From Hymenobacter crusticola (GTDB lineage Bacteria > Bacteroidota > Bacteroidia > Cytophagales > Hymenobacteraceae): a DNA stretch of 64,000 nucleotides. Position numbers and translations under genes: made by a program. A model generated the notes under the pieces. That model was not told the origin of the DNA, ran no database searches, and saw only the letters and a program-made list of their open reading frames with translations. The stretch lies in contig NZ_MTSE01000023.1 in assembly GCF_002154225.1 (NCBI RefSeq), positions 1-64,000 on the forward strand, written 5' to 3'. Positions within the stretch are counted from its first letter, which is position 1. Each line of letters starts with the position of its first letter. Positions 33,775 through 42,807 of this stretch are shown one piece after another.

Positions 33775-34680
33775 TTAATTTCTAGCGAATTTTTCAAGCT
33801 CCGCGTTGAACTTATCCATTTCTTCCAGGAAGAACCCGTGCCCACCTTTTTCAAATTTGACGAGGTAAGACCCTTTGATGGCTTTGTTGAGTTGTTCGGC
33901 CTGGGCGAAGGCGCATAATTTGTCGTTTACGCCGTGAAATATTGCGACCGGCAGGTTGATTTTTGACAACTCAGGCCGCAAGTCTAAGTCACGTAAGGCC
34001 GTAATAGACTGCGTAGTAGCGTAAGGAGAGGCATTCAGGTTGATGCTTTCCAGCCATTTGATAGATTCCGGCGACAGGCCGCCTTCCTGACCCTCAAAGT
34101 CCTTTCCAAACCCGGCCACCAACTGCTCCCGGTTCGTTTTCGTCTGCTTGATCAGATCAGCGGCGCCCTGGTCGGTGATGCCGTACGGGTAGCCTTCGCG
34201 CTGTTTCCAGGAGGGGCCAGTTGCGCCGAATAAAGCTAATTTTTTGATATGGGCGCCCTTGTATTTGGTCACGTAGTGCAGGGTAACCGCACTCCCCATG
34301 GAAAATCCTCCCAGCGTGGCCTGCTCGATTTTAAGTTTTTCCAACACTACCTTAATGTCGTCGGAAAACGTATCAAAGTCGTATTTGCCGTAGGGTCGAT
34401 CTGATTTGCCGAAACCGCGCAAGGAAATGCCAATGACCCGGAACCCTTTTTCAACCAGATACTGGTACTGGTATTCGTACATCTCATTGTTCAGCGGCCA
34501 GCCGTGGATAAGGACGACGGGCTGGCCCTGGCCCAGGTCGATGACGTGAAGCTTTACGTTCTTTTCTACCTCAATGTATTCTTCTCTTCCCAAGGAGGCT
34601 GGCTTGCGGGTTTGGGCAAAAAGGCACTGACTTTGAAGAAAAGTGAACAGGAAGGCGATGGTCAAGGCAATTGTTTTCAT
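33775..34680 (-). CDS. Exported alpha/beta hydrolase
   Basis: Predicted 301-residue serine hydrolase with a signal peptide (cleavage near FAQ, residue 23). It has VVLIHGWPLNNEMY (oxyanion HGW), the nucleophile elbow GFSMGS with Ser127, an Asp in GVNDKLCAF (about residue 250) and His in KGGHGFF (about 277). The sequence resembles non-haem chloroperoxidase/esterase-type hydrolases. A periplasmic or surface esterase is the likely role. Upstream of the AraC gene on the same strand, with a terminator between. Low GC compared with the bulk of the window. Confidence 0.9.
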   Translation of the reverse strand: MKTIALTIAFLFTFLQSQCLFAQTRKPASLGREEYIEVEKNVKLHVIDLGQGQPVVLIHGWPLNNEMYEYQYQYLVEKGFRVIGISLRGFGKSDRPYGKYDFDTFSDDIKVVLEKLKIEQATLGGFSMGSAVTLHYVTKYKGAHIKKLALFGATGPSWKQREGYPYGITDQGAADLIKQTKTNREQLVAGFGKDFEGQEGGLSPESIKWLESINLNASPYATTQSITALRDLDLRPELSKINLPVAIFHGVNDKLCAFAQAEQLNKAIKGSYLVKFEKGGHGFFLEEMDKFNAELEKFARN

Positions 34681-34773
34681 CTAGGTAGTAAGGTTGTTTT
34701 TTTGAGTTAATCTGCTAACCGTTAGTAAGTTGTTGCTGTGTTTCGACCTTACAAAGGTGGCAGGTTTACTCCC

Positions 34774-35127
34774 CTAGAAGAATGGATAAAAGGCCATGTG
34801 CCTGGTACATTTTTCCCGAAAGGTGAATTTAGGACTCGTAAAAAGTCGCAGCTGATGTAATCGCCGCTTCACCAGTTCCTGCTTCATCGGTTCAAATCGG
34901 GCCAGCTCCACTTTATTTTTGGTAACGACGACATAAAATGGCTGGGGTGTAAATTTATGGTTTAGCGGTTTCATGCCCGCCTCGCGGAAGCTTTGAAAAA
35001 CACTTTCCGGGGCAATTTGTACCCGTTGCGAGGGGCCGTTTTAAAGGGAGGAATGCAGTTTCTGCGCACCTGTAGAAGCTGAAAAAAACAGCGTTGCCCC
35101 AGCTGACATTGCCCATGTAAACCGCAT
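34774..35127 (-). pseudogene. Small secreted protein interrupted by one stop
   Basis: From the ATG at 35127 the frame gives a signal peptide (MRFTWAMSAGATLFFSASTGAQ), then a TAA at 35041-35043, and continues in the same frame with VQIAPESVFQSFREAGMKP, FYVVVTKNKVELARFEPMK and RHMAFYPFF to the stop at 34774. The joined product would be about 117 residues. No frameshift is needed. The function is unknown. The layout of export signal plus continuing coding sequence makes a single nonsense mutation likely. Confidence 0.55.
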
Positions 35128-35167
35128 TTTTCTGATCATAAATGATTCAATTTGAGTTAGAAAAGAC

Positions 35168-35215
35168 TTGGCCGAAATGCCTTGTGAACATACTGTTCAA
35201 AGCATTCCGGCCAAG
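35168..35215. terminator. Imperfect long hairpin
   Basis: CTTGGCC...GCC...ACA at 35168-35191 pairs with the segment to 35215 (CTTGGCC/GGCCAAG ends, a few mismatches). Lies between the secreted-protein remnant and the condensation-domain gene, about 155 bases after the stop of the latter. Confidence 0.5.
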
Positions 35216-35370
35216 TTGACTACTAAACCAGTACTCTATAATCTTCAACCAACTCCTAGAGGCGCCCTCTAAAAGTTGAGTCTTATCTCACCGATTTTGG
35301 AAAATCACTCCTTCTCGTTAGCAGTGCCATCGGGCAGTGGGGCAACTAGCATGATCACGTTTGCGGACGC

Positions 35371-36621
35371 TTAGCGAACAGCACATTCCGTCTTAGCCAC
35401 CACAGTGTCCTGACAAGCATTGTCTAAGATCTGCTCCATTTCCACAAGTAAGCCGGGGATAGGCGTATCACTTGTGTTGGTTAGGCAAAGCGAACCGTTG
35501 GTTGTCAAGGCCCCAATCGTCTGTTCCATGCCTTTCCCCGAGCGGACCATGGGGCCATACAACGCTTCGAGTTTTAAGGGACCGAAATCTGTTTTATACC
35601 GTACCCTAACTAGGTTAGTAACCATGATATGATGGTTGAAGGCCTGTTTCAATGCATCCAGCATTTGCTGTATATCATTGTGGCCGAAGACAAGGCTGCC
35701 GAAAAACGACAAATAGCCTCTCGTATAGTCAATGGAACTGGTTCCCCCCAGCCCAGCCTTGGCCAGTCTGGCCAAATCCCAGAAAGACATGTAGGGCTGG
35801 TGGTCAAAAAACACGGATTGGGTGGTGATATTCAAGCCAACATTATCGTCCAGGTGGAGGGCCCCTCGTGTGCAAACAGGCGAAACCAACTCCATCCTGG
35901 TCTGGACCCATCCCGGACGCATTTTCCTTGAAGCCAGTAACACGGCCGCGCAAAGGGCGCCGTGGACGCTGGTATTTTCCTGTCTGGCGCGTTCGAGCAG
36001 GGTGCGGGTGGTGCTTGCCGAAAAGCGGTGCGAGGAAACCAAGGGGTGGACTACCTCCGTCTTCATGTTCAGTCCGAGCACTTGCTCAGCCGTCTGGGCA
36101 GGTAAATCTTCCGGCAACTCGAGGGTTTGGTCATTTGACACTGGCGGCTCCATCAAGGCAAGCTCTTCTCCGGTAACGGCGAGCAATAGGTCTCGGGTCA
36201 AATAGCTCAAGGACGTCCCATCGGCCACCGTGTGGTTTGCCGCCAGGATCAGCACGGTGCTGTCTGGCTTTTGCAGCAAAACAACCCGCAAAAGCGGGCC
36301 TTCAGCCGTGTTAAATCGTACGGAAAGCTCTTTCTCCACCTCCTGTTCCCACCGGTAATTTTGCTCTACCTGCACCACGCGCAGCGGAATGGGCAGGTTT
36401 TCCACAGGCTGTAAGGTAGGGCGCCCTAGCTCATCGAGCGTAACCCGGACCGAGAGATTCGGATGGCGTTGTTGTACCAGGTCGATGGCCTGCCGCCATT
36501 TCTCAACGGGCTGGGTTCCCGCGATGTCCGCGGCCAGGCAAAAATCCTTGGAATCAATTTGATCCAGCAGCCAAAACGTTTTTTCGAATGCCCCTAAGGG
36601 GCGGTTTTGTTGTCTTTTCAT
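35371..36621 (-). CDS. Stand-alone condensation-domain acyltransferase
   Basis: Predicted 416-residue protein of the chloramphenicol-acetyltransferase-like fold (condensation domain/PapA/alcohol acetyltransferase type), without signal peptide. The active-site HHxxxDG motif appears as NHTVADG (His130, Asp134, Gly135), with the first His replaced by Asn, as in some acyltransferases. The latch/solvent-channel region with DDNVGLNITTQS and the C-terminal AALTTNG-like GALTTNGSLCL are visible. No adenylation, thiolation or thioesterase domain is near, so it is a free acyltransferase transferring an acyl group between a thioester and an alcohol or amine. The product is unknown. Confidence 0.82.
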   Translation of the reverse strand: MKRQQNRPLGAFEKTFWLLDQIDSKDFCLAADIAGTQPVEKWRQAIDLVQQRHPNLSVRVTLDELGRPTLQPVENLPIPLRVVQVEQNYRWEQEVEKELSVRFNTAEGPLLRVVLLQKPDSTVLILAANHTVADGTSLSYLTRDLLLAVTGEELALMEPPVSNDQTLELPEDLPAQTAEQVLGLNMKTEVVHPLVSSHRFSASTTRTLLERARQENTSVHGALCAAVLLASRKMRPGWVQTRMELVSPVCTRGALHLDDNVGLNITTQSVFFDHQPYMSFWDLARLAKAGLGGTSSIDYTRGYLSFFGSLVFGHNDIQQMLDALKQAFNHHIMVTNLVRVRYKTDFGPLKLEALYGPMVRSGKGMEQTIGALTTNGSLCLTNTSDTPIPGLLVEMEQILDNACQDTVVAKTECAVR

Positions 36622-37122
36622 TTTGCATTGAGTTAGATGAGAGGTAGCGACAGGGAAGTTCCTGCGCTATCCTGAATGCAAAATTGGCCGACTGAGCCGG
36701 GGGAGAGAATGGACAAAAGTCGAAGGGACATGCACATTTAGCCATCCCTGTAATCCATTCCAAGATCACGTTAAATGACGATTTATGACGATTGGCTTTT
36801 CTTACTGGTTCACCTTGCCGGTGGTCTTTTACTAACGAATAAACTTGGTATAGTACACTGCTCAGTTTCTGTGCATGCTGCGTGAATAAAGGGCCTGTTA
36901 CAAATAGATCTATCTCGCACTAGTCAGTTTTCAATTAATGGCATAAGTGAAGGTTGGTTTCATTGTACAACCCAGGCGAAAAAATGCTCCTATTCTGTAG
37001 TGACGTAGATTCTCAATAACTCTGATGCGAGACTACCTATTCACCTTTGATTAGCCTACTTGTAAGCTTTTCTATTTACCAGCCAGCTAGGCTTATCCTC
37101 AAGACCCAATTTGAAAGACGCA
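36622..37122. other. Intergenic region, nothing recognised
   Basis: About 500 bases between the two - strand genes. AT-rich, with no supported gene or strong inverted repeat. The right end overlaps the 3' end of the AraC gene. Confidence 0.4.
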
Positions 37123-38013
37123 TTAGATAAAGATGCGGTTACCAGAATAATTACCTCGAAACTCCTTGGGAGTGCAGTTTTTACGTCTTTTAAACGTGCG
37201 ATTGAAGTTCGATATATTATTGAAGCCGCACTTATAAGCTACTTCTGTTACGCTAAGAGTGGTGTCGATAAGCATGCGCGTGGCGTGACCTAACCGAATC
37301 TCATTAAGACTGTCAATGAAGGTATTGCCGATCCGTTTTTTGATAAACCGGCTAAACGACGTTTCGGGCATGTTGGCGACCTTGGCTACCTCGGCCAAGG
37401 TGATAGGCCGGCTGTAATGAATGTTCATGTACTCGAATACTTTTTCGATACGCCGGCTATGATGGTTGAATTGCTCATTATCCGATGAGGCGTCGGAGAG
37501 CATGCGCATGTTACGCGAGATAGATAAGTCGTGCAGTATTGAAAACAGTTCTAGCACTGAATCAAACCCATGCTTTTGCTCTAATTGCAACAGCCTAGGT
37601 AACAAGCGCTCAATGGTATCATGCGCAAAGAGGATACCCCGTTGCGACATTTCAAACATCGTTTTGATGAAACTTAGTTGATTACGCCGCAGCAGTCGGT
37701 CATCAAATAAGTCTTTGTGAAATTGAATGGTAAGCTCCCGAATCTGTTTGCCTTGGCACTTGTGAGTGAACCAGGCATGGTAGAGGTTAGGGCCTACTAA
37801 CACCAACTCTACGTCATCAATCTCTTCCACGTGGTCGCCCACGATGCGCTTAGCTCCTTTGGCGTTGAGAATGAGGTTTAGCTCATACTCTTCGTGGTAG
37901 TGCAAAGGGAAGTCGAATTTTTCTTTCACCCGCGAAAACAAAGTGAAACAATCACTCTGGGTGAGCGGCGTGATTTCCCGCATGATTTCCTTCTTCTCTT
38001 TCTCTTTCTTCAT
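37123..38013 (-). CDS. AraC family transcriptional regulator next to the mannan locus
   Basis: Predicted 296-residue regulator. The sensor half is the cupin type (FPLHYHEEYELNLILNAKGAKRIVGDHVEEID, a pattern of sugar-responsive AraC proteins, with HYHEEYEL). The DNA-binding half has LAEVAKVANMPETSFSRFIKKRIG and LSVTEVAYKCGFNNISNFNRTFK and ends TPKEFR. It starts at 38013 (ATG) in preference to the first upstream codons, giving a Lys/Glu-rich N-terminus; a second ATG at 37983 is also possible. It faces away from the symporter gene, with divergent promoters in the 460-bp gap, and is the best candidate regulator of the mannan locus. Lower GC than the enzymes it may control. Confidence 0.9.
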   Translation of the reverse strand: MKKEKEKKEIMREITPLTQSDCFTLFSRVKEKFDFPLHYHEEYELNLILNAKGAKRIVGDHVEEIDDVELVLVGPNLYHAWFTHKCQGKQIRELTIQFHKDLFDDRLLRRNQLSFIKTMFEMSQRGILFAHDTIERLLPRLLQLEQKHGFDSVLELFSILHDLSISRNMRMLSDASSDNEQFNHHSRRIEKVFEYMNIHYSRPITLAEVAKVANMPETSFSRFIKKRIGNTFIDSLNEIRLGHATRMLIDTTLSVTEVAYKCGFNNISNFNRTFKRRKNCTPKEFRGNYSGNRIFI

Positions 38014-38475
38014 ATAACGAGGGGACAAGCTGACGCAGTAAAAGACACTTTTGCAACAAAAATATACCAGTATGCTATCAATACCTATCAGCGAGTTTTC
38101 TGCTAAGTAATCTTGCTTCTTCCTCACAAAGACAGTAAAGACATAACAGTCATCTTTACTGGCGCTAATAATTAGCAATTAAATGACAAAATAGTATTAA
38201 TAACGTCTACGTGAATTCTGGACCTTTGCATTATTTCAGCTTTTTCATCGCTGAGTACTTGAAAGATGGGGTACTCGCTCCGACAAGCGCGTTGCTCACT
38301 TGATGAAGTTCAAACCTAGTGTTCACCTATAATGATACGGCCGAGGAGAGCAGTTTGCGTGTGGTAAGGCAAACTGGTCGGACTAAGGAAAGTCCTGGGG
38401 TACTATCCTAAGATACTAGTGACGTAGCAAGTCGCTCTTATTTTGCGTTCCTCACTTTCCACTCGAAGTTCCTAC
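38014..38475. promoter_or_regulatory. Divergent promoter region and structured symporter leader
   Basis: GGACCTTTG at about 38219-38227 (+ strand) looks like the -7 box for the symporter operon, implying a leader of about 240 bases. Within it lie several short inverted repeats: GAGTAC/GTACTC (38253-38258, 38271-38276), CAGTTTGC/GCAAACTG (38351-38358, 38369-38376) and GGACT/AGTCC shortly after. These could form an attenuator or be operators for the AraC protein. Elements are seen directly; function is inferred. Confidence 0.45.
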
Positions 38476-40308
38476 ATGAAGTTACAGCTCATCGACTTTC
38501 TCATCATCGCGATTTATCTACTAGCGACGGTGTTCATTGGCCTTTACTACCGCAACAAAGCGCGACAGGATAAGGACAGCTACATGTTAGGGGGACGCAC
38601 CCTGCCCTGGTACAAGCTAGGTTTGAGTGACGCCTCCGACATGTTTGATATTAGTGGCACGATGTGGATGGTGAGTTTGTGCTTTGTGTATGGCATGAAG
38701 AGCATCTGGATTCCGTGGCTGTGGCCGGTGTTCAATCAGGTATTTCTGATGATGTATCTGTCGCGTTGGCTACGACGCTCCAATGCCGTTACTGGGGCCG
38801 ACTGGCTAGCTACCCGGTTTGGGCAGCATGGGCCGGGGGTGCAGGCATCCCAACAGGTAGTCATTGCGTTTGCCTTACTGAGCTGCTTTGGGTTTCTAGC
38901 CTACGGTTTTGTAGGGCTAGGCAAGTTTATGGAGATTTTTATACCCTGGAAGCTGGTGCAAGGCTACGTGCCCTTCGAGGTAGCACCGCAGTACGTGCCG
39001 CACCTCTACGGCATCGTGTTCACGCTGTTTGCTATGTTCTACTCCATTGTGGGCGGCATGCACAGCATCGTGCTGGGTGACATTATCAAGTACGCTATCA
39101 TGACCGTAGCCTGCTTGGTTATCGCCGTAATTGCTTACCTCAACCTGCGTGGGCACGAGTTAGCGGTACCAAAAGATTGGTTTAATCCCCTTTTTGGTTG
39201 GCGCCTAGGACTCGATTGGGCTAAGCTGATCCCAGAGGTCAACAGTAAGATTGCCCGGGATGGGTACTCGCTGTTTGGCATCTTCTTCATGATGATGGCC
39301 TTCAAGGGCGTATTTGCGTCGCTAGCTGGTCCTGCTCCGAACTATGACATGCAGAAAATCCTCTCCACCCGCTCGCCCGAGGAGGCCAGCAAAATGAGTG
39401 GGTTCGTGTCGATCATCCTGCTTCCTATTCGCTACTCCTTGATTATTGGGCTCACCATTTTGGGGTTGCTCTACTACCATCAGTTGAATTTGAAAGCACC
39501 AGACGGCACCATCGACTTTGAGCGCATTCTGCCTTTAACGATCAATAACTTTCTACCAGCTGGCTTAGCAGGGCTAGTGCTTACAGGGCTGTTAGGCGCT
39601 TTTATGGGCACCTTTAGCGGTACGGTGAATGCGGCGCAGGCCTACATCGTCAGCGATATTTACCTTAAGTACTTCAACCCGCACGCTAGCACCAGCCGCA
39701 TTATCTCGATGAACTACCTAGTGGGGGTGGTGGTAGTGGCCATAGGTGTGTTATTGGGCTTTTTGGCCAAGGACGTGAACACCGTGCTACAGTTCATTGT
39801 GTCAGCGCTTTATGGGGGGTACATCGCGGCCAATGTGCTTAAGTGGCACTGGTGGCGCTTCAATGCAATGGGCTTTTTCGTTGGGATGAGCACGGGCATC
39901 CTGACGGCGCTGGTGTTCGGCGTACTACTCCCGACCGGCAACTTACTGTACTGGTTTCCGCTGCTGTTTGCCATCTCGCTAGCTGGCTCTGTACTTGGCT
40001 CTTACCTAGCCCCTCCTACCGAAGCGGCCGTGCTGCATCGCTTCTACACCACGGTGCGGCCTTGGGGTTTCTGGGGACCAGTACTAGCTCAAGTGCAGGC
40101 GCAACATCCGACGTTTCAGCCCAACCGCAACTTCAGGCGCAATGCGTTCAATGTGGTGCTAGGCATCATCGCACAACTCTGCTTAACTATTCTGCCTATG
40201 TACCTGATATTGGGTCAGCACCTTCCGCTGGCCATCGTAGTGGTGCTGCTGCTAGTGGTAGGTTTTATTCTGAAAAAATCCTGGTGGAACCGCTTGAGCG
40301 ACGATTGA
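38476..40308 (+). CDS. Sodium:solute symporter, likely mannobiose/sugar importer
   Basis: Predicted 610-residue inner-membrane transporter of the SSS family with about 13-14 hydrophobic helices. Landmarks are the N-terminal LIDFLIIAIYLLATVFIGLYYR, SDASDMFDISGTMWMV, GLVLTGLLGAFMGTFSGTVNAAQAYIVSDIY (Na+-binding region of helix 8) and the C-terminal sequence with three to four helices. The start at 38476 removes an unrelated N-terminal extension. In Bacteroides fragilis a symporter of this kind stands next to the GH130 enzyme and the epimerase in the beta-mannan cluster, and the same order is seen here, so import of mannobiose or a related disaccharide is likely. The following gene starts 74 bp downstream. 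Confidence 0.88.
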   Translation: MKLQLIDFLIIAIYLLATVFIGLYYRNKARQDKDSYMLGGRTLPWYKLGLSDASDMFDISGTMWMVSLCFVYGMKSIWIPWLWPVFNQVFLMMYLSRWLRRSNAVTGADWLATRFGQHGPGVQASQQVVIAFALLSCFGFLAYGFVGLGKFMEIFIPWKLVQGYVPFEVAPQYVPHLYGIVFTLFAMFYSIVGGMHSIVLGDIIKYAIMTVACLVIAVIAYLNLRGHELAVPKDWFNPLFGWRLGLDWAKLIPEVNSKIARDGYSLFGIFFMMMAFKGVFASLAGPAPNYDMQKILSTRSPEEASKMSGFVSIILLPIRYSLIIGLTILGLLYYHQLNLKAPDGTIDFERILPLTINNFLPAGLAGLVLTGLLGAFMGTFSGTVNAAQAYIVSDIYLKYFNPHASTSRIISMNYLVGVVVVAIGVLLGFLAKDVNTVLQFIVSALYGGYIAANVLKWHWWRFNAMGFFVGMSTGILTALVFGVLLPTGNLLYWFPLLFAISLAGSVLGSYLAPPTEAAVLHRFYTTVRPWGFWGPVLAQVQAQHPTFQPNRNFRRNAFNVVLGIIAQLCLTILPMYLILGQHLPLAIVVVLLLVVGFILKKSWWNRLSDD

Positions 40309-40382
40309 TTTCAAGCGATAATAAGCTTTTGCTTTCTCCCCTGCTATCGTTTTTCCACCCATTATGAAGTCTGCCAGCTGCT

Positions 40383-41603
40383 ATGTCTACTGTCTTTGAC
40401 CATCGTCTTCGCCTGCTGCACAGCCAGCAGCAGCACATGCTTGCTCTACCCAACCAGCCCGAAGAGCTAGGCAATGGTGTATTTACGCGCTATATCCACC
40501 CCGTACTAACGGCAGGCCATATCCCGCTCACTTGGCGTTACGACTTTAACCCCGCCACCAATCCGTTCTTGATGGAGCGCATTGGTGTGAATGCAGCGTT
40601 CAATGCTGGGGCCATCAAGTGGCAGGGCAAGTACGTGCTCGTCGCACGCGTGGAAGGAGTCGATCGGAAGTCATTTTTCGCGGTGGCTGAGAGCGATAAT
40701 GGAGTCGATAACTTTCGCTTTTGGGAGCGTCCGATCACCATACCCGAAACGGAGGAGCCTGACACTAACGTGTATGACATGCGCTTAGTCGCTCACGAAG
40801 ATGGGTGGGTGTACGGCTTATTTTGCACGGAGCGCCGCGACCCCAGCGCGCCGGCAACCGACCAATCAGCGGCCCTAGCCAAGTGCGGTATTGCTCGCAC
40901 CAAGGACCTGATAACTTGGGAGCGGCTGGCTGATCTGACGACCAACTCGGCTCAACAACGTAACGTGGTGTTGCACCCCGAACTCGTGCAAGGTCAATAC
41001 GCTTTTTACACCCGGCCGCAGGACGGCTTTATCGACGCGGGCACGGGCGGCGGCATCGGCTTTGGCTTGTCCGACTCCATTGAGCAGGCGCGGGTGGAGC
41101 ACGAGGTACTAGTCGACAGGAAGCAGTACCATACTATTTCGGAGCTGAAAAATGGCCTAGGTCCGGCTCCACTCAAGACGGAGCTAGGTTGGTTGCACTT
41201 GGCCCACGGCGTGCGCAATACGGCCGCGGGGCTACGCTACGTGCTTTATCTGTTCATGACGGCGCTCGACGATTTGACCCATATTATCCACAAGCCCGCT
41301 GGCTACTTTCTAGCACCTCAGGGAGATGAGCGTGTCGGCGACGTGTCCAACGTGGTTTTCGGCAACGGCTGGATTCTAGACGACGACGGCCGCGTGTTCA
41401 TCTACTATGCCTCGTCGGATACACGGATGCATGTGGCGACCTCTACGCTCGCGCAATTACTCGACTACGTGGTAAATACGCCCGAAGATGGCCTACGATC
41501 AGCGGCCTCTGTTCAGCAAGTCAACACGTTAATCGACCTTAATCTAGGCGTGCCCACTCCTACTGTTGCCGACCGAGTAGCCAAGGCGGCGCGAATTAAG
41601 TAG
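40383..41603 (+). CDS. GH130 4-O-beta-mannosyl-glucose phosphorylase
   Basis: Predicted 406-residue cytosolic inverting phosphorylase of glycoside hydrolase family 130. It splits mannosyl-beta-1,4-glucose with phosphate into mannose 1-phosphate and glucose. Visible blades of the five-bladed propeller include FNAGAIKWQGKYVLVARVEG, the catalytic region EPDTNVYDMRL (Asp132, aligned with Asp131 of the B. fragilis enzyme), HPELVQGQYAFYTRPQDGFI, GWLHLAHGVRNT and IYYASSDTRMHVA. Length and motif match the GH130_1 subfamily. It is followed 28 bp downstream by the epimerase, giving the standard pair mannobiose epimerase plus phosphorylase. Gene symbol is left blank because names differ between genomes. 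Confidence 0.92.
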   Translation: MSTVFDHRLRLLHSQQQHMLALPNQPEELGNGVFTRYIHPVLTAGHIPLTWRYDFNPATNPFLMERIGVNAAFNAGAIKWQGKYVLVARVEGVDRKSFFAVAESDNGVDNFRFWERPITIPETEEPDTNVYDMRLVAHEDGWVYGLFCTERRDPSAPATDQSAALAKCGIARTKDLITWERLADLTTNSAQQRNVVLHPELVQGQYAFYTRPQDGFIDAGTGGGIGFGLSDSIEQARVEHEVLVDRKQYHTISELKNGLGPAPLKTELGWLHLAHGVRNTAAGLRYVLYLFMTALDDLTHIIHKPAGYFLAPQGDERVGDVSNVVFGNGWILDDDGRVFIYYASSDTRMHVATSTLAQLLDYVVNTPEDGLRSAASVQQVNTLIDLNLGVPTPTVADRVAKAARIK

Positions 41604-41631
41604 CCAGTAGATTACTGTATTTGCTAGTTCT

Positions 41632-42807
41632 ATGCTGCAAATTTTTGACTTTCAACAAGAGTTAACCAACATCCTAACTTACTGGGCTACTTACGTGCCC
41701 GACCCGGAGCATGGTGGGTTCTACGGGCAGCTCAACAATGACAGCCAGCCCAACCCGTTGGCACCTAAAGGCGCCGTGCTGAATGCCCGTATTTTGTGGA
41801 CGTTTGCCGCTGCCTACAACCACGAGCCTCGAGCCGATTACCTAGCTTTGGCTCAGCGAGCGTACCAGTATTTTGTGACGCACTTCCTGGATGCGGAGTT
41901 TGGTGGGGTGTACTGGTCGGTAGACTATAAAGGGCAGCCGCTAGATTGCAAAAAACAAGTTTATGCGTTGGCGTTCAGTATTTATGGCCTTGCCGAGTAC
42001 TACCAAGCCAGCGGCGATGCCGATGCGCTGAAACATGCCCAAGCCTTGTACCACACCATTGAAGCGCACAGTTTCGATGCCGAGCGCGGGGGATATTTCG
42101 AAGCACATGCCCGCGACTGGCAGCCGCTCGCCGACCTGCGCCTGAGTGCCAAGGACGCCAACGAGAAGAAGAGCATGAACACCCACCTCCACGTACTGGA
42201 GGCTTACACAACACTTTACCGAGTATGGCCTAATGCAGGTTTACGGCAGCAGTTGAAGGCGCTGCTAGTGAACTTCACCGACCATATTATCGACGCTGAT
42301 ACCTCCCACCTACACCTGTTCTTCGACGAAAATTGGCGCCCTAAACCCGACGCTATTTCTGTTGGCCACGATGTGGAGGCAGCCTGGCTGCTGCTCGAAG
42401 CGGCTGAGGTGTTGCAGGAGCCGGAGCTTATCAAGCAGTTTCGGCAGCTTGCGGTTCAGTTAGCAGCCGGGGCAACCGAGGGCCTAGCCCCCGATGGCAG
42501 CCTGCTTTACGAGCGCGAATTCGACGGCCACTGGGTAGCCGACCGGCACTGGTGGGTGCAGGCCGAAGCCGTAGTAGGTTTCTACAATGCATATCAGATC
42601 AGCGGCCAGATGAAATTTTTGGCCTATAGTGAAGGAGCATGGCGCTTCATTCAGCAGCATCTTATCGATCGTGAGCGAGGCGAGTGGTTTTGGGGAATTC
42701 GCGCTGACTACTCAATCATGCCTGGTGAGGACAAAGTAGGTATCTGGAAGTGCCCGTATCACAATAGCCGCACCTGCCTCGAAATGCTGCGGCGGCTTTC
42801 TAGTTAG
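41632..42807 (+). CDS. AGE-family cellobiose/mannobiose 2-epimerase
   Basis: Predicted 391-residue cytosolic (alpha/alpha)6-barrel enzyme of the N-acylglucosamine 2-epimerase superfamily. It converts mannobiose to mannosylglucose (and cellobiose-type sugars) by epimerising C2 at the reducing end. Key elements are GGFYGQL, GGVYWSVDYKG, NTHLHVLEAY (His185/His187), SVGHDVEAAWLL (catalytic His246), WWVQAEAVVGF and WKCPYHNSR (His377), all in place. It directly follows the GH130 phosphorylase. Together they feed mannose 1-phosphate and glucose from mannobiose into central metabolism. Confidence 0.93.
   Translation: MLQIFDFQQELTNILTYWATYVPDPEHGGFYGQLNNDSQPNPLAPKGAVLNARILWTFAAAYNHEPRADYLALAQRAYQYFVTHFLDAEFGGVYWSVDYKGQPLDCKKQVYALAFSIYGLAEYYQASGDADALKHAQALYHTIEAHSFDAERGGYFEAHARDWQPLADLRLSAKDANEKKSMNTHLHVLEAYTTLYRVWPNAGLRQQLKALLVNFTDHIIDADTSHLHLFFDENWRPKPDAISVGHDVEAAWLLLEAAEVLQEPELIKQFRQLAVQLAAGATEGLAPDGSLLYEREFDGHWVADRHWWVQAEAVVGFYNAYQISGQMKFLAYSEGAWRFIQQHLIDRERGEWFWGIRADYSIMPGEDKVGIWKCPYHNSRTCLEMLRRLSS

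Noticed and set aside
2361..35127. Possible stop-codon reassignment, given several single in-frame TAA/TAG codons
   Set aside because: TAA, TAG and TGA all terminate intact genes in the window, and the affected genes are accessory; mutation or sequence error is simpler.
38377..38400. GGAAAGTCC-like string reminiscent of RNase P RNA
   Set aside because: Only about 80 bases remain before the symporter ATG and no other RNase P elements are present.
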